A DNA stretch of 64,000 nucleotides from Brassica napus (Eukaryota; Streptophyta; Magnoliopsida; Brassicales; Brassicaceae): contig NC_063446.1 in assembly GCF_020379485.1 (NCBI RefSeq), forward strand, positions 23,710,610 through 23,774,609, in the 5' to 3' direction. The notes under the pieces are model-generated. The model did not search any database, had not been told where the DNA came from, and worked only from the letters and a program-made list of their open reading frames with translations. Position numbers and translations under genes: made by a program. Each line of letters begins with the position of its first letter. Positions within the stretch are counted from its first letter, which is position 1. Of this stretch, positions 23,428-37,413 are shown piece after piece.

Positions 23428-26400
23428 ATGAACAATCTGAGTTACCTAGAACCAGATTACTCTGAGTTTGTTGAAGTTGATCCCACTGGAAGATATGGAA
23501 GAGTAATCTTTCCTCTCTCACTTAACCAAATCTCAATCATTTTCTTCTTTCTTTGTTGAGTTTTAATGTTATTGTTGTTCTTGCAGTATAATGAAGTTCT
23601 GGGTAAAGGAGCTTCAAAGACTGTGTAAGTAACCAAGTCTCTCTCTCTCTAGATCTGGTGATGGATGCTATTGTTCATTCATCATAAAGTTTTAAACTTT
23701 TTGATCCCCACAACATAAAGATTGCTTCTTTTGGATCTCTTTATTGCTTTGACCTAAACCCATTTCAGATTCTACAAAAAAAGAACACTAATCTTGTTCC
23801 TTTTGATGATTTGTAGTTACAGAGCATTTGATGAATATGAAGGCATAGAAGTAGCATGGAACCAAGTAAAGCTCTACGATTTCTTACAGAGCCCTGAAGA
23901 TCTAGAGAGGCTCTACTGTGAGATTCATCTCCTCAAGACCCTTAAACACAAGAACATCATGAAGTTCTACACCTCTTGGGTTGATACAGCTAACAGAAAC
24001 ATCAATTTCGTTACTGAAATGTTCACTTCTGGCACCTTAAGACAGTAAGCTTTCTCTTGCGAAACAAGCTTGTTCTTGTCTCTCTTACATGAATGTCTGA
24101 GAGGTTTTTGATAATGGATCCAATTCCAGGTATAGACTGAGGCATAAGAGAGTGAACATAAGAGCTGTGAAGCATTGGTGTAGACAGATCTTGAGAGGCT
24201 TACATTATCTACACAGCCATGACCCTCCTGTAATCCACAGAGATCTCAAATGTGACAACATCTTCGTTAATGGCAATCAAGGTGAGGTCAAGATTGGAGA
24301 TCTTGGCCTCGCTGCCATTTTAAGAAAGTCTCACGCTGCTCATTGCGTAGGTGAGCATGGCGATTAGTTGCATATTTTGAGATGATCATGATTTTATTTC
24401 GGTTTTATGAAACTTATTTTTATCATTTATTTTAAAAGAGTTTTCTTCTCTATTTAATTTATTAAATGTTTTGATATTTAATCGGTTTCTGTTAATTCGG
24501 TTTAATTCGATATTTTTGCATAAGTAATATGCCGTTCTCGAGAGAGGATGAGACGAGTGTTACATTTTATATACAGATCAAACCCCTACATACTTTTTCT
24601 CTGCTAAGTTCTTTTGTTTCTGATGGTGAAAGTGTTTGGTCTTTTGTGTATAGGGACGCCTGAGTTCATGGCTCCTGAAGTATATGAAGAAGCTTATAAC
24701 GAACTAGTTGATATATACTCGTTTGGTATGTGCATTTTGGAGATGGTTACATTTGACTATCCTTACAGTGAGTGTACACATCCTGCTCAGATCTACAAGA
24801 AAGTTATGTCGGTGAGAGTCCTCTCCCATTACTTCATTTCTTTCTGTTTCAAAAGGCTTAATAAGTTTGGTTTCAGGGGAAGAAACCAGATGCATTGTAC
24901 AAGGTGAAAGACCCGGAAGTTAAATACTTCATAGAGAAGTGTTTAGCCACTGTTTCACTTAGAGTTTCTGCTCGTGAGTTACTAGATGACCCTTTTCTAC
25001 GTATAGACGATGGTGAGTTTGATTTGAGATCAGTTGATATGGATGTGCCACTAGTTAGGCAGCAGCATCATCATCTTGCTGACTACTACAACTACCCTAG
25101 TAGCTCTTTGAACCGTCAGTATTCAAATGGTTATGATAGCCACCATGAGTATCCGAACAGATGGGCTTATAATCCAGCTGAGACAGAGGAGACTCATGGA
25201 ATTGAGCTATTTGAGTGTCGAAATGAAAATGATCAAGAAGAAGATAAGAGTTCTGGTAATGTTGATATAACTATTAAAGGCAAGAGAAGAGATGATGGTG
25301 GCTTGTTCTTGCGTCTTAGGATCACTGACAAAGAAGGTAACAACAATCACTTTACTAAATTGACTCTTACATGACCTGTATGGACCCGTTTAGAAACTGA
25401 ACATTTTCTGAATTGAGTCGGTTCGGGTAATGTCAGGTTTGGGCCGGGTTTTTATTTTTTCGTAAAACCCAAAACATATTCAAATTAGAAATGTTCGGAT
25501 TTGGTTCGGGTTTAAAACAAAAAAAAAACCGGAAAACCTGATTAAAAACAAAAAATTTAGGATAATTTGTCTTTTTAATAATTTTTTTTATAAATCATAT
25601 TTTTGATATATAGTTATTTTCAAAGTAAAATTAATTAATATTTTAATTATATTTAGGATGTTCGGATACCTTTCGGTTTTTGGTTTGGTTTCGGTTTTTC
25701 GGGTTCAGAGAAATGGGAATTGTTCAGGTTTTTGTAAATTTTGGTCCGGTTTCGGTTTAAGTTTTTTCGGTTCGGTTTTCAGGTTTCTGATAATATGACC
25801 ATGACTATGACCTAACAAGAGTGTAAAAAACTGTTTTGTTGCAGGGCGTGTCCGAAACATTTACTTCCCATTTGACATAGAGACAGACACAGCACTGAGC
25901 GTTGCAACAGAGATGGTAGCAGAGCTGGATATGGACGATCACGGAGTCACAAAGATAGCCAACATGATAGACGGTGAGATATCTAGACTTGTGCCTAGTT
26001 GGAGACCAGGCCCTGCGTTTGAAGAGTCCCTTGCGGCTGCTGCGGCTGCCGCAAACGCAAACATTTGCAGCAACTGCGTATCGAACCGTACCTCAATGGG
26101 GTCCGTGATGGACTTCCTGAGGACAAACCCTGGAGCAAACGTTGCACAATGTTGTAGAAACGGGTGCAGTGAGACTCACGGTCGGTTTGAAGAGATTACT
26201 ATAAGAGAAACTGAGGTTCGTCTTAGAGAGTTATGGAGGCTGCAGCAACAGCAGGAGAGTAGAGAGCTTAGCTCGATAGACTCAGGACAAAACCATTCAG
26301 AAGAGGAAGAGGAGGAAGAAGAAGTATATGAGAACCCTGAAATCACGTTTCCGTGTGAAGCAAGTAACGGTCTAAACCATCTATCAGGCTCTGGATCGTT

Positions 26401-26653
26401 CTCGTTTTTGCCGTCTTTATACTGCGATGATGAGGTGGTTGAGAAGACTGAACATCAGGTTCAACAAGAGTTAAGATGGCTTAAAGCCAAGTGCCAAATA
26501 GAGGTCAGAGAGATGCAAGATGAGCAGTTAAAGTCTCAGTGGCGGCCGGAGAGAGATGAAGATAGTGTGAAGGAGAAGATGTGTGGAGAAAGATTGCTAC
26601 CAAAATGTCTTAAAAGGACAACTTCACTTCCTGTCGATGCCATTGAATCTTGA
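23428..26653 (+). CDS. WNK1: WNK (with-no-lysine) Ser/Thr protein kinase
   Basis: Seven exons: 23428..23502, 23587..23624, 23817..24044, 24130..24350, 24654..24811, 24877..25336 and 25845..26653, giving 662 residues with closed phases. The kinase domain begins after [20 protein letters not shown]. As in WNKs, the ATP-binding lysine is in the glycine-rich loop (the K of ASKTVYR), and the usual subdomain II lysine is replaced (VAWNQVK). Catalytic HRDLKCDN, activation segment DLGLAA and GTPEFMAPE are present. A C-terminal WNK/OSR1-type domain follows ([19 protein letters not shown]). The tail is Glu-rich with DAIES at the end. In Arabidopsis WNK1 is clock-linked and phosphorylates APRR3. Position supports the At3g04910 orthologue. 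Confidence 0.93.
25337..25844 (+). other. WNK1 last intron with GGTTCGGGTTT-type low-complexity insert
   Basis: The 508-bp intron is far longer than the other WNK1 introns except intron 4 and is filled with degenerate TTCGGTTCGGTTTTCGGG and AT tracts, typical of a decayed insertion. Splice sites (AG|GTAACA and TTGCAG|GG) are intact. Confidence 0.55.
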
Positions 26654-27739
26654 TTACGTTGTCTTTTGGTTTTGCCCATGTATACATATTGTTATTAAAG
26701 ACTTTTAAGTGTAACCACACGAGTATACCTAAGAGAGCCTCGTTATTTCTGTTGAGGTTATTCTTGCAACAATATACCATTCTCTCCACTCAAGAATTAG
26801 TTTGTGAAAAATCTGATTAGAGTTTTATGAAAATATTTGAATTTATTTATTTAACTCTTTTCTAAGAGATAAATTACTGGTCCGCATAAGTGTTTTTCAA
26901 CTACAGATTTTTACCATAAATATTAATATTTAAATATAAAGTTAATTTTCCTTTAAGAAATTCATACCAAAGTTTTTCAAATGAAAAGTTCCATTTGAGA
27001 AATTTTCAATAATGATATTTCAATTTTTCATACCTATCAAGTTGTTTTAAATACTTTTTAGCAACATAAATCACTATAATACTAATATCATGTGACTCAC
27101 CAAGAAACTTTTTTCCTTTAAATTAATTGAAGTATTTCTATGATTTAAAAGTAGTTTCATTTCATTTTATAATATATATATGAGTATATTTTAGCTATGA
27201 TCATTTGCTTTCAAGGTTCCATTGAATGCATGTGGGGGAGAAACAGGTTGGATATGAATTGATTTTTTTAGTAAAAGGATATGAATTGATTACAACAAAT
27301 AATATAACGAATTATTGAGCAATTTAGTAAAATCAACTTACGAATTTTAGTTTTCACAATAAAACTCGGGATGGAAATATCAAATAGCTATAATAATTTT
27401 AATAAATGAATGAAAATAAAGCAAATACAAAAAAATTACAAACTTTTTTTTAGAACTTGTGTGTAGAATTTCTTTAGAACGTTCGGATAATGTAAATTGA
27501 AATCGAAGGAATAAGACAGACAAGGCCAAAATAGTCAATTAAAAGGGCAACCCCACCGCAGCGTATGGCCTGGACATGGCCATGTTCTAATGCCGACCAG
27601 TCTACTGGAAAATTGGGTTCATCCACATGCGTCTGTATTTTTCACTTTATGTTTGTCTTGGTCAAGTTTCTTTCAGTCATTTTAATCCGAATCTTATATA
27701 TATATATACACATATAATATGGTTGGTCTATCGTTTCTA
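26654..27739. other. Intergenic, AT-rich
   Basis: WNK1 3' region and AT-rich spacer; no gene seen. Confidence 0.35.
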
Positions 27740-29410
27740 TATGATTATAGTATAAATAGTTGGGCCTTTTCAATGGGACTTTTACTTGTTTGTCGATATT
27801 CACACTACAATACGATTCTCTAAATTAAAATTATACGCCTGGTTTTTCAATAGTGACTGAAAATAAAGTCTCAACTCGCAAGCTCTATGACAAAACTATT
27901 ACTATCAGCCCATTCTGTAGATAAAAATATCACAATGACATGCGACCCTGATCATGTGGTAAGCCTATATATAAAATAGGTTTTATTCTACTAAAGAAAT
28001 CTGAAGCTCATCAGATCATATCTTGGACTTGGGGATCTAAGATATATATGTAGACGATGAAAATATATTCTATGATATGTTAGGTGATCATTGCGGCAAA
28101 TATTATTCAAATAATTTACGTAGATAGGTGGTTTCATGTTTCTTGTGCCTTTCCAATGCATTCACAAGCCAGCAATTATCATTTTGATAGAAAGCTAACC
28201 GTTACAAGCTCTCGTTTAGGTAGTAGAAAAATGGTGAATCCGATAATATTTATCTAAAAACTATAAGTGAATATGTAATTTTAGTGAATATGTAATTTTT
28301 ATTCCACAACTATAGTTTTTTGGCGATATTGATTCGTAAAATATATTATCAGAAAATAAATATTCTATATACTATTTCTGCCAAAGATAATGTAAGATTT
28401 TGATTAGTCACATAGAACAATACCAAACAAAAACGATTAAACGACCTTTACCACAATTAATGTTGAGTACCAAACTAAACATATATTCATGATGTACATA
28501 CCATGTCCAAATTCAAAAATAAAATTCAGAAGCGAATTAAAGAGATTGAAAAGAATGATAGGGACATAGTATGAAGAATTGAATAAGGTTGACCACCCTT
28601 AGTAAAAGAAGATAGTAATAATTGATCCATACGAATACCCGGAGAGAGAGTCTATCCGTGGATCTATGTTCTAGGGTCCATCTGAATACTCAGAGAAAAT
28701 GTCTATTCGTGGACTGCACCTCTACTTGAGAATTAGTTTGATATTTTTTCATGGTTTTGGGATACCCCAGATTAATAAAAAAAAAAGAGTCATACTAAGC
28801 AAAATCTTATAAATGATCGTTTTATGGATGATATGTGGTATTGAATATGTACAGATCAAACGTACCCTTTTCGTACCCAATTCCACTTCAGTGCCAACCA
28901 TTCTTCTCGTATCTCTCTCCACTTATTTTTCCTGTCGGTCCTTAAATCTCTTCCCCACAATATTAATTGTTACTTATTGAAATTACACCGTTTTTATACA
29001 TACTAGCATTACATTTAAGGTCTTCCATTATTATGTAATACAATTCAAAGAGGGCATGATAATAATGATATATTATTATTATACAAGGTCGTCCATTATT
29101 ATTTATATAATGGAAAGAGGGTCGTCACCGGCAAGCAACGAACTAATAGTTAGGTAGATGCTGTTTGTCCTCTAATATAGATACGACACTACTTGTTATG
29201 TCGATCTTAAAATTATGGTCGAATCCGAATACAGCCTTCAATTATCTTTTGCGGTGGAAAGCCATCTCATCTGAACATTCGTGTGTGGCTAATAAAACCA
29301 ACTAACTTATTTATTAGTTAATAGTTTGATCTATATAATTAATTACTCTTCTTCCCCAAAAGTTTTAACCTTTTCAGTTTCTTTTAGTCAAGTACAAAGT
29401 TCTCGTTATC
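27740..29410. repeat. Tandem segmental duplication, copy 1, left block (A1)
   Basis: This 1671-bp block is repeated at 33624-35294 at a constant offset of 5884 bp, so there is no net indel. By eye the copies are almost identical (one A/G difference noticed at 28465 versus 34349). No gene was recognised in it. It starts at a shared TATGATTATAG and ends at GTTATC. Confidence 0.92.
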
Positions 29411-30663
29411 TATCTAATAGTATATGCGAATTCTTTTTTGCATCTGAGCTCTTACCTTAAAAGTTTGATGTTACTTTTAATGAATTATTATATAACAATT
29501 TTTATTATATAATCTTTTAAAAGTCATATTAACAAGATAAATTTATCTATTCAGTATTATGTAGACACCAAATTTACTAGATAGACAAATTTGATATATA
29601 AATAAAAAAATTTACATATAACATGAATAAAAAATACAACAATATAATACCTTAGTTAGAAAAGAACTAGGTTGAAATAGAGTCGAGATTAGATCTATTT
29701 TCTTAATCCTTTAAACGTCTGTAGTGTGCCGGTTTGATACGTTTAAGAATCCCATGATACAACTGCCTATATCTTCAGTCTCACAGTACTTGAGAACCAA
29801 AGCCTGTCGAACCTATTTCTATGTTATATTCTCAAACACAAAACAAAAAAAAAATAAGAGAAAGTGGTTTTGTTTGTATTGGAAGTGTGTTTTCTAAATG
29901 CCTCACAAGCCTTTATATAGAAATAAGAGAATGATAATCATCATCATTACGTTATGATATAAATCATAAAGGTATATTTTCTTTCTTCAAAATCACAACA
30001 AACGTAAAGTGGTGTTATGGAGCATTAAGTCACATCAATTATGAAAAACAAAATTTTCATTAACCCTTGACCGTAACTTACTAGCAAAAATATTAATATC
30101 TTTAACCAATCAAAGCTAATTTATTTTGCTATGAGTTTACATTTTTATATTTAAACAAATATAAAAGATAACATAAATATGATTTAAACCATAAGTTATT
30201 AGACACAAAGTCCATCTAACAAATTTAAATCAAATTTAAACTCCAAAATACAATGTGTGCATTTGCTAGTTTTTATAATTAGCCAAATTTAAAAGCTATA
30301 AAAACTTTTGAAGACACTCATTTGGACCTCCATTTCTCATTCAAAACCAACTCCGATTTTGACATATAGGTACACTACTTCATAGTGTCCAACACCCGGT
30401 TATTCCAACGAACATCTTCGCTCGGAAACTTACCACAAATGATCTAAAACCATTTTGTCAAAAACGAGTTCCAACATATTATACATGAGAATACACCTTG
30501 GAAGGCTTGTAAGCATGGTGATGCTCCGTCCTCGCAGGGAACCATCATCAAGTTCATTGATAAGGCTATCTGAAACAGACTGATGTCACTACGAAGGGAC
30601 CGCCATGTCAGAGCTTTGCGAGGTGCATATCAAACATGGATTGGAGCTGTCCAAAGTTAAACT
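29411..30663. other. Unique middle of duplication copy 1
   Basis: 1253 bp absent from copy 2, where another sequence replaces it. Most of it is unassigned; a LINE tail is at its right end (listed separately). TATA-like TTTATATAGAAATAAG occurs near 29910 but no gene follows that I can read. Confidence 0.4.
30530..30656 (+). mobile_element. LINE ORF2 C-terminal fragment
   Basis: A frame reading GTIIKFIDKAI, a stop, then NRLMSLRRDRHVRALRGAY and QTWIGAVQS resembles the extreme C-terminus of plant LINE ORF2 (IDK-IRNRISSLR...W). It contains a stop and no upstream domain, and is cut at the border with block B1. Confidence 0.5.
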
Positions 30664-31099
30664 ATTGCAGTGCGAGTTGATCTAATTTCTAGTTCTGTAT
30701 TTCTCTTTCTGGAAAAGTCATAGAACAAGTAGCATGAGCTGTAAAAAAATACATTTTCTTTTCAATCAAATTTAGCATTTTATTATAATTTTTTTTTTTT
30801 ATCGTACGTAACTTATAGATGATTTTCTTACGTTATAAAGACTAAAAACAGTTGCAAGGTTAAATCAAGATAGTGTATTCATCCTTTTAATCTCTTTGAT
30901 TATCAAACATAAAAAATTCTTTGATTTTCAAGTCTATTATTCTATAAATAAGGGATTATATATGATTTGTATTATCATTTACAAGTTTATTTTAGAGAAA
31001 AAGACAAAAATAGCACTAAATCAAGTTTTTGTTCCCAAACTAGCACTCAAGGTCAAAAGTCACAAAAATAGCACTTAATGTTTTATCAAAAGTCATAAA

Positions 31100-31300
31100 C
31101 TTAGGGTTTAGATTTAAAGGGTGGGGTTTAGGATTAGGGTTTAGGGTTTAGAGTTTAGGGTTTAGGGTTTAGATTTTAGGGTTTAGGGTTTAGGGTTTAG
31201 GGTTTAGGGTTTAGAGTTTAGGGTTTAGGGTTTAGAGTTTATGGTTTAGGGTTTAGAGTTTATGGTTTAGGGTTTAGAGTTTAGGGTTTAGAGTTGAGAA
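31100..31300 (+). repeat. Telomere-like (TTTAGGG)n array inside a dispersed repeat, copy 1
   Basis: About 200 bp of TTTAGGG units with variants (TTTAGAG, TTTATGG). The flanks carry imperfect inverted phrases (AAAAATAGCACTAAATC left, GTGCTATTTTGGAGATTTGCC right), suggesting a MITE-like element with an internal telomere-like tract rather than a true telomere relic. Confidence 0.8.
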
Positions 31301-31904
31301 ATGAGGTTTTGGGGATAAGATTTCAAATTTTGGAAAATAAAAAAATTAAAATTTTCAAAAGATAAACTTAGAAAGGTACTATTTTGGTCATTTTAGTTTT
31401 TGAGTGCTATTTTTGTGATATAAACTTAGAAATGTGCTATTTTGGAGATTTGCCCTTTATTTTACGCAATAAAAAATATTTCCAAATTTATTTTACGCAA
31501 GTTTATCTATACTATATGAATTCTACATGTTACTTCCAAATTTATTTTATGCAATAATAATACAAACTTTGTTATAATAAAAGTTTGATATTTAATTTAA
31601 CACTAAATATTTTAAACGTCTGAGTGTTTACAAATTCTTTATGCAATATTGTGATGAAATAATTTATTTTATATAATAATTTGATGTTTAACTTATTATT
31701 AAATACTATGAATGAACAATTGTGATAGTTTTTACATTGACAGTGTATTTATTTATAATGATAAAATTATTATACATGTATGTGCGGCAAACACCTAGTA
31801 TTAATTAAATTGCTAGGATATTTACAAAAAAAAAAAAAAAATATTACACTTGCAAATAAAATATACCAGGCTGACAGGAAAACAGAAATCACGCTGTAAA
31901 TAAA

Positions 31905-33084
<1,180 letters not shown>

Positions 33085-33330
33085 GAACTTTAGACAGTAT
33101 CAGCCATTTTCGGTTCTTGTTCTGCATAATCACTTTTTATGTAATTTTAAGTTTAATTGTCTTTTTACTTGAACTATATATATACTTAATCTCGAGCTTT
33201 TTTTTTTTTTTAAACATGTTTCACTCTATTTTTGTTTTAACTTTCAAGTGATTAGAGCATAAAGCCTGTTTCGTTCAGTACAAGTTAAATTGACTTTTGG
33301 TTTGGACCTAGATACGTCAGGACACAACTG

Positions 33331-33622
33331 ATGTGAGTGTTCCTGTCTTGTCAAAGACAATGCAAGTAACCTACACCATCATTGATGCTGCGTTAGTTTT
33401 CTTCATTTCAGAAAATGTTAATGTTGTGCTTAAATATGAGGAGCTAATTAGCCTCAGACTCTCAAAATATATAAATATATAAAACAATAAGTTACCATGA
33501 ACCTACCTTGTGTGCTCTTTCTAAGGCGAGACCACCTTTTATCAGCACACCTTGGGATGCACCAACCCCAGTACCAACCATAACAGCCGTGGGAGTAGCT
33601 AACCCTAGAGCACATGGACAAG
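33331..33622 (-). pseudogene. Copper P1B-type ATPase (HMA5-like) two-exon fragment at duplication junction
   Basis: On the minus strand, 33507..33622 encodes [19 protein letters not shown] and [12 protein letters not shown]...ERAHK, including the CPC metal-transport motif of transmembrane segment 6. After an intron with GT (GTAGGT) and AG (GTGTAG), 33331..33370 encodes VTCIVFDKTGTLT with the phosphorylated Asp of the P-type ATPase. This matches the HMA5/RAN1 copper ATPase group, closest by eye to HMA5 ([16 protein letters not shown]). The rest of the gene is absent. The fragment fills exactly the gap between the two tandem duplication copies, with intron retained, so it is DNA-derived filler or a captured piece rather than a retrocopy. 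Confidence 0.85.
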
Positions 33623-33623
33623 C

Positions 33624-35294
33624 TATGATTATAGTATAAATAGTTGGGCCTTTTCAATGGGACTTTTACTTGTTTGTCGATATTCACACTACAATACGAT
33701 TCTCTAAATTAAAATTATACGCCTGGTTTTTCAATAGTGACTGAAAATAAAGTCTCAACTCGCAAGCTCTATGACAAAACTATTACTATCAGCCCATTCT
33801 GTAGATAAAAATATCACAATGACATGCGACCCTGATCATGTGGTAAGCCTATATATAAAATAGGTTTTATTCTACTAAAGAAATCTGAAGCTCATCAGAT
33901 CATATCTTGGACTTGGGGATCTAAGATATATATGTAGACGATGAAAATATATTCTATGATATGTTAGGTGATCATTGCGGCAAATATTATTCAAATAATT
34001 TACGTAGATAGGTGGTTTCATGTTTCTTGTGCCTTTCCAATGCATTCACAAGCCAGCAATTATCATTTTGATAGAAAGCTAACCGTTACAAGCTCTCGTT
34101 TAGGTAGTAGAAAAATGGTGAATCCGATAATATTTATCTAAAAACTATAAGTGAATATGTAATTTTAGTGAATATGTAATTTTTATTCCACAACTATAGT
34201 TTTTTGGCGATATTGATTCGTAAAATATATTATCAGAAAATAAATATTCTATATACTATTTCTGCCAAAGATAATGTAAGATTTTGATTAGTCACATAGA
34301 ACAATACCAAACAAAAACGATTAAACGACCTTTACCACAATTAATGTTGAGTGCCAAACTAAACATATATTCATGATGTACATACCATGTCCAAATTCAA
34401 AAATAAAATTCAGAAGCGAATTAAAGAGATTGAAAAGAATGATAGGGACATAGTATGAAGAATTGAATAAGGTTGACCACCCTTAGTAAAAGAAGATAGT
34501 AATAATTGATCCATACGAATACCCGGAGAGAGAGTCTATCCGTGGATCTATGTTCTAGGGTCCATCTGAATACTCAGAGAAAATGTCTATTCGTGGACTG
34601 CACCTCTACTTGAGAATTAGTTTGATATTTTTTCATGGTTTTGGGATACCCCAGATTAATAAAAAAAAAAGAGTCATACTAAGCAAAATCTTATAAATGA
34701 TCGTTTTATGGATGATATGTGGTATTGAATATGTACAGATCAAACGTACCCTTTTCGTACCCAATTCCACTTCAGTGCCAACCATTCTTCTCGTATCTCT
34801 CTCCACTTATTTTTCCTGTCGGTCCTTAAATCTCTTCCCCACAATATTAATTGTTACTTATTGAAATTACACCGTTTTTATACATACTAGCATTACATTT
34901 AAGGTCTTCCATTATTATGTAATACAATTCAAAGAGGGCATGATAATAATGATATATTATTATTATACAAGGTCGTCCATTATTATTTATATAATGGAAA
35001 GAGGGTCGTCACCGGCAAGCAACGAACTAATAGTTAGGTAGATGCTGTTTGTCCTCTAATATAGATACGACACTACTTGTTATGTCGATCTTAAAATTAT
35101 GGTCGAATCCGAATACAGCCTTCAATTATCTTTTGCGGTGGAAAGCCATCTCATCTGAACATTCGTGTGTGGCTAATAAAACCAACTAACTTATTTATTA
35201 GTTAATAGTTTGATCTATATAATTAATTACTCTTCTTCCCCAAAAGTTTTAACCTTTTCAGTTTCTTTTAGTCAAGTACAAAGTTCTCGTTATC
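33624..35294. repeat. Tandem segmental duplication, copy 2, left block (A2)
   Basis: Nearly identical to 27740-29410 at offset 5884. No gene was recognised. At its end GTTA is followed by TCCCACTATATAAAAGGG, where copy 1 has TCTATCTAATAG. Confidence 0.92.
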
Positions 35295-35919
35295 CCACTA
35301 TATAAAAGGGACTAATTTTGAATGTTATAAAGGATGCCACATAGGCAAAATATTCTCATCCATTCATTCTGCCACGTCACTGGCAACCCAGACCAACAAA
35401 TCGTAATTGCAGCCCAAGCTAACCAAACCATTAATCTCAAGTAATCGTCATACAAGCACCGTGATGCCTTCTCTCTTATATCGTGACAGCTCTGCTCCTC
35501 TCCGCCTATCTTTTTCTGCGTCTCTACTCTTCTCTGACTCTCTCCATTCCACATCTGTTTTTTCTCTTTCCTCAGATTCCACTCTCGCGAGATCTCTGCT
35601 CATGTCTCTCCATCTCCACTACCGGCTCTGTCAATTGTAACAGATCCCATCCTCCTTTTTAGATCTACAAATAATTAACTTTCTCATCATCTCTCTTATG
35701 TGTGGCTTTGATTTTGTTGCAGGTTGAAGAATCGAAGGGTGGAGACGAACCAATGGAGCGATGTGGTGATGACAGAGGAAGAGGGGATTCAGTTTCTAAT
35801 GGTGGACGCTCGTCACAGATCTTTTGCAGGTTAGATTGTAGATAGTTAAAACTATGTATGAATTTTGATTGGTCAATATTTAAAAAAAAAATAACTTTGT
35901 TGTTGGTTTGATGTATGTG

Positions 35920-37022
35920 AGGAGGTGCGATGTAATCAGTTTCAGAGCGTTGCATTTTCGACTGATGGGATTGCGACAACACCTACCATGAGGAAACTGA
36001 ATCTCATTTGGGTCACTTCGAGAATGCACATTGAGATCTACAGATATCCAGCTTGGTATTGTTTTTTTCATTTTTGCTCTGTATGTTTGATGACAACAAA
36101 TGGATTGAATTTTTGAAAATTTTGGTTACAGGGGTGATGTGGTTGAGATAGAGACATGGTGTCAGAGTGAAGGAAGGATCGGGACAAGGCGTGATTGGAT
36201 TCTTAAGGACATTGCTAACGCTGAAGTCACTGGCTGTGCTACTAGGTTTCCTTCTCATCATTTTTTTGCTTTCTCCATTGGTTTGTGCAATAGAATTAAA
36301 TTTTCTTATGTTAAAGATATAACTTTCAGTTACTTGGATTTATGTTAAAGATATAATTTTCATTTCCGAGCACTTGATGTTCTGTCTTAAAGAACCCAGG
36401 TAAAAGGAACTTTGTGTCCAGGTCAATGCAATGCTTGCTGGTCAATCATATCGTTATATTCATGAAATGCCCACTACTATGTTTTATGTATATCTTTGTA
36501 GATTAGCATTTCCTGTGGAGGAAAATAACAGAAGCTTGAAGAAAATCCCCACACTCGAAGATCTAGCTAAGTACTCAATCATTGGACTAAAGGTATAAAA
36601 TAGAAAAATAATATTCTTTGTAGGAATCAACATTCCTAGAGGACTTTATAATCATGTTTCTTTGCAGCCAAGACGAGCTGATCTCGACATGAACCATCAT
36701 GTCAATAATTTCACCTATATTGGATGGATTCTTGAGGTTAGTGTCATCATCAGGTTCTTTTTAAAATAATAACTTCAGTAATCACCATATGACTTTGTTT
36801 TCTGATATTGTCAGAGCATACTCAAGAGATTGTAGACACGCATGAACTTTGGATTACAGACGAGAATGTCAGCAAGACGATGTGGTGGATTCACTCACCA
36901 CCTCAAAGAATGGCTCTGCAACATCAGGCACACAAAGCCACAACGATAGCCAGTTCTTATCTGGAGATGGTCAGGAGATCAACTGTGGGACAACCCTGTG
37001 GAGAAAGAAGCCCTCCAGATAG
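35920..37022 (+). pseudogene. Acyl-ACP thioesterase A (FATA) pseudogene
   Basis: Intron-containing pieces follow the FATA order. They read VAFSTDGIATTPTMRKLNLI, WVTSRMHIEIYRYPAW, then VVEIETWCQSEGRIGTRRDW, then ENNRSLKKIPTLEDLAKYS, then PRRADLDMNHHVNNFTYIGW (thioesterase motif with the catalytic N-x-H region). The tail reads SGDGQEINCGTTLWRKKPSR and ends at a TAG at 37020-37022. The N-terminal transit peptide and first hot-dog strands are missing, part of the middle is lost, and the last exon contains frameshifts. FATA hydrolyses oleoyl-ACP in plastids; this copy cannot. Retained introns mean it came from DNA, consistent with Helitron capture. Confidence 0.88.
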
Positions 37023-37221
37023 ACAATCCCTAAGCCATTACGAGTCAAGGACCAATCATTTTCACATAAACCTCTTTGCTTATTTGATTAAACAAGTTAC
37101 ATGACTGATAACAGATTCTGCCTATTACAAAGTCTCATAAATTTCAAATAATGTGAGTAAATAAATAGAAAACAGAGAATTGGTAAAATATAAACAGAGT
37201 AAAGATACATTGAAAGTTATG

Positions 37222-37413
37222 TCAAAGCTTCTCAGTTAATCTAATCATGAAAGAGTTTACCGCAGAAGCATCTAAGACGATCCATGATGACTCAAACATC
37301 TCATGATAGTAATCAGCTCTACTCTCTTGAGCTGCTTTTCTAAATGCATTACCAAACGCATAAGATATGTTGTCTATGTTCTCCAAACCACGATCATATC
37401 GTGTCTTTCCCAA
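37222..37413 (-). pseudogene. Short convergent gene tail, possibly CDC45
   Basis: A 63-codon minus-strand frame ends with NAFRKAAQESRADYYHEMF then ESSWIVLDASAVNSFMIRL and TEKL-stop. The sequence looks like a real conserved C-terminus. From memory, CDC45 (replication helicase factor) lies beside FATA1 in Arabidopsis, and this piece lies tail-to-tail with the FATA pseudogene, so CDC45 is a reasonable guess. The identity was not verified. Confidence 0.4.

Noticed and set aside
31100..31300. Possible CRISPR-like or true telomeric array
   Set aside because: Units are 7 bp TTTAGGG variants with no spacers, inside a duplicated dispersed repeat far from any chromosome end signal.
33454..33687. Minus-strand 77-codon ORF over the HMA5 fragment
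   Set aside because: It is in a different frame from the conserved [13 protein letters not shown] frame.
35312..35640. ORFs on both strands at the start of the copy 2 insert
   Set aside because: Ser/Leu-rich leader-like sequence with no family match; kept only as part of the insert.
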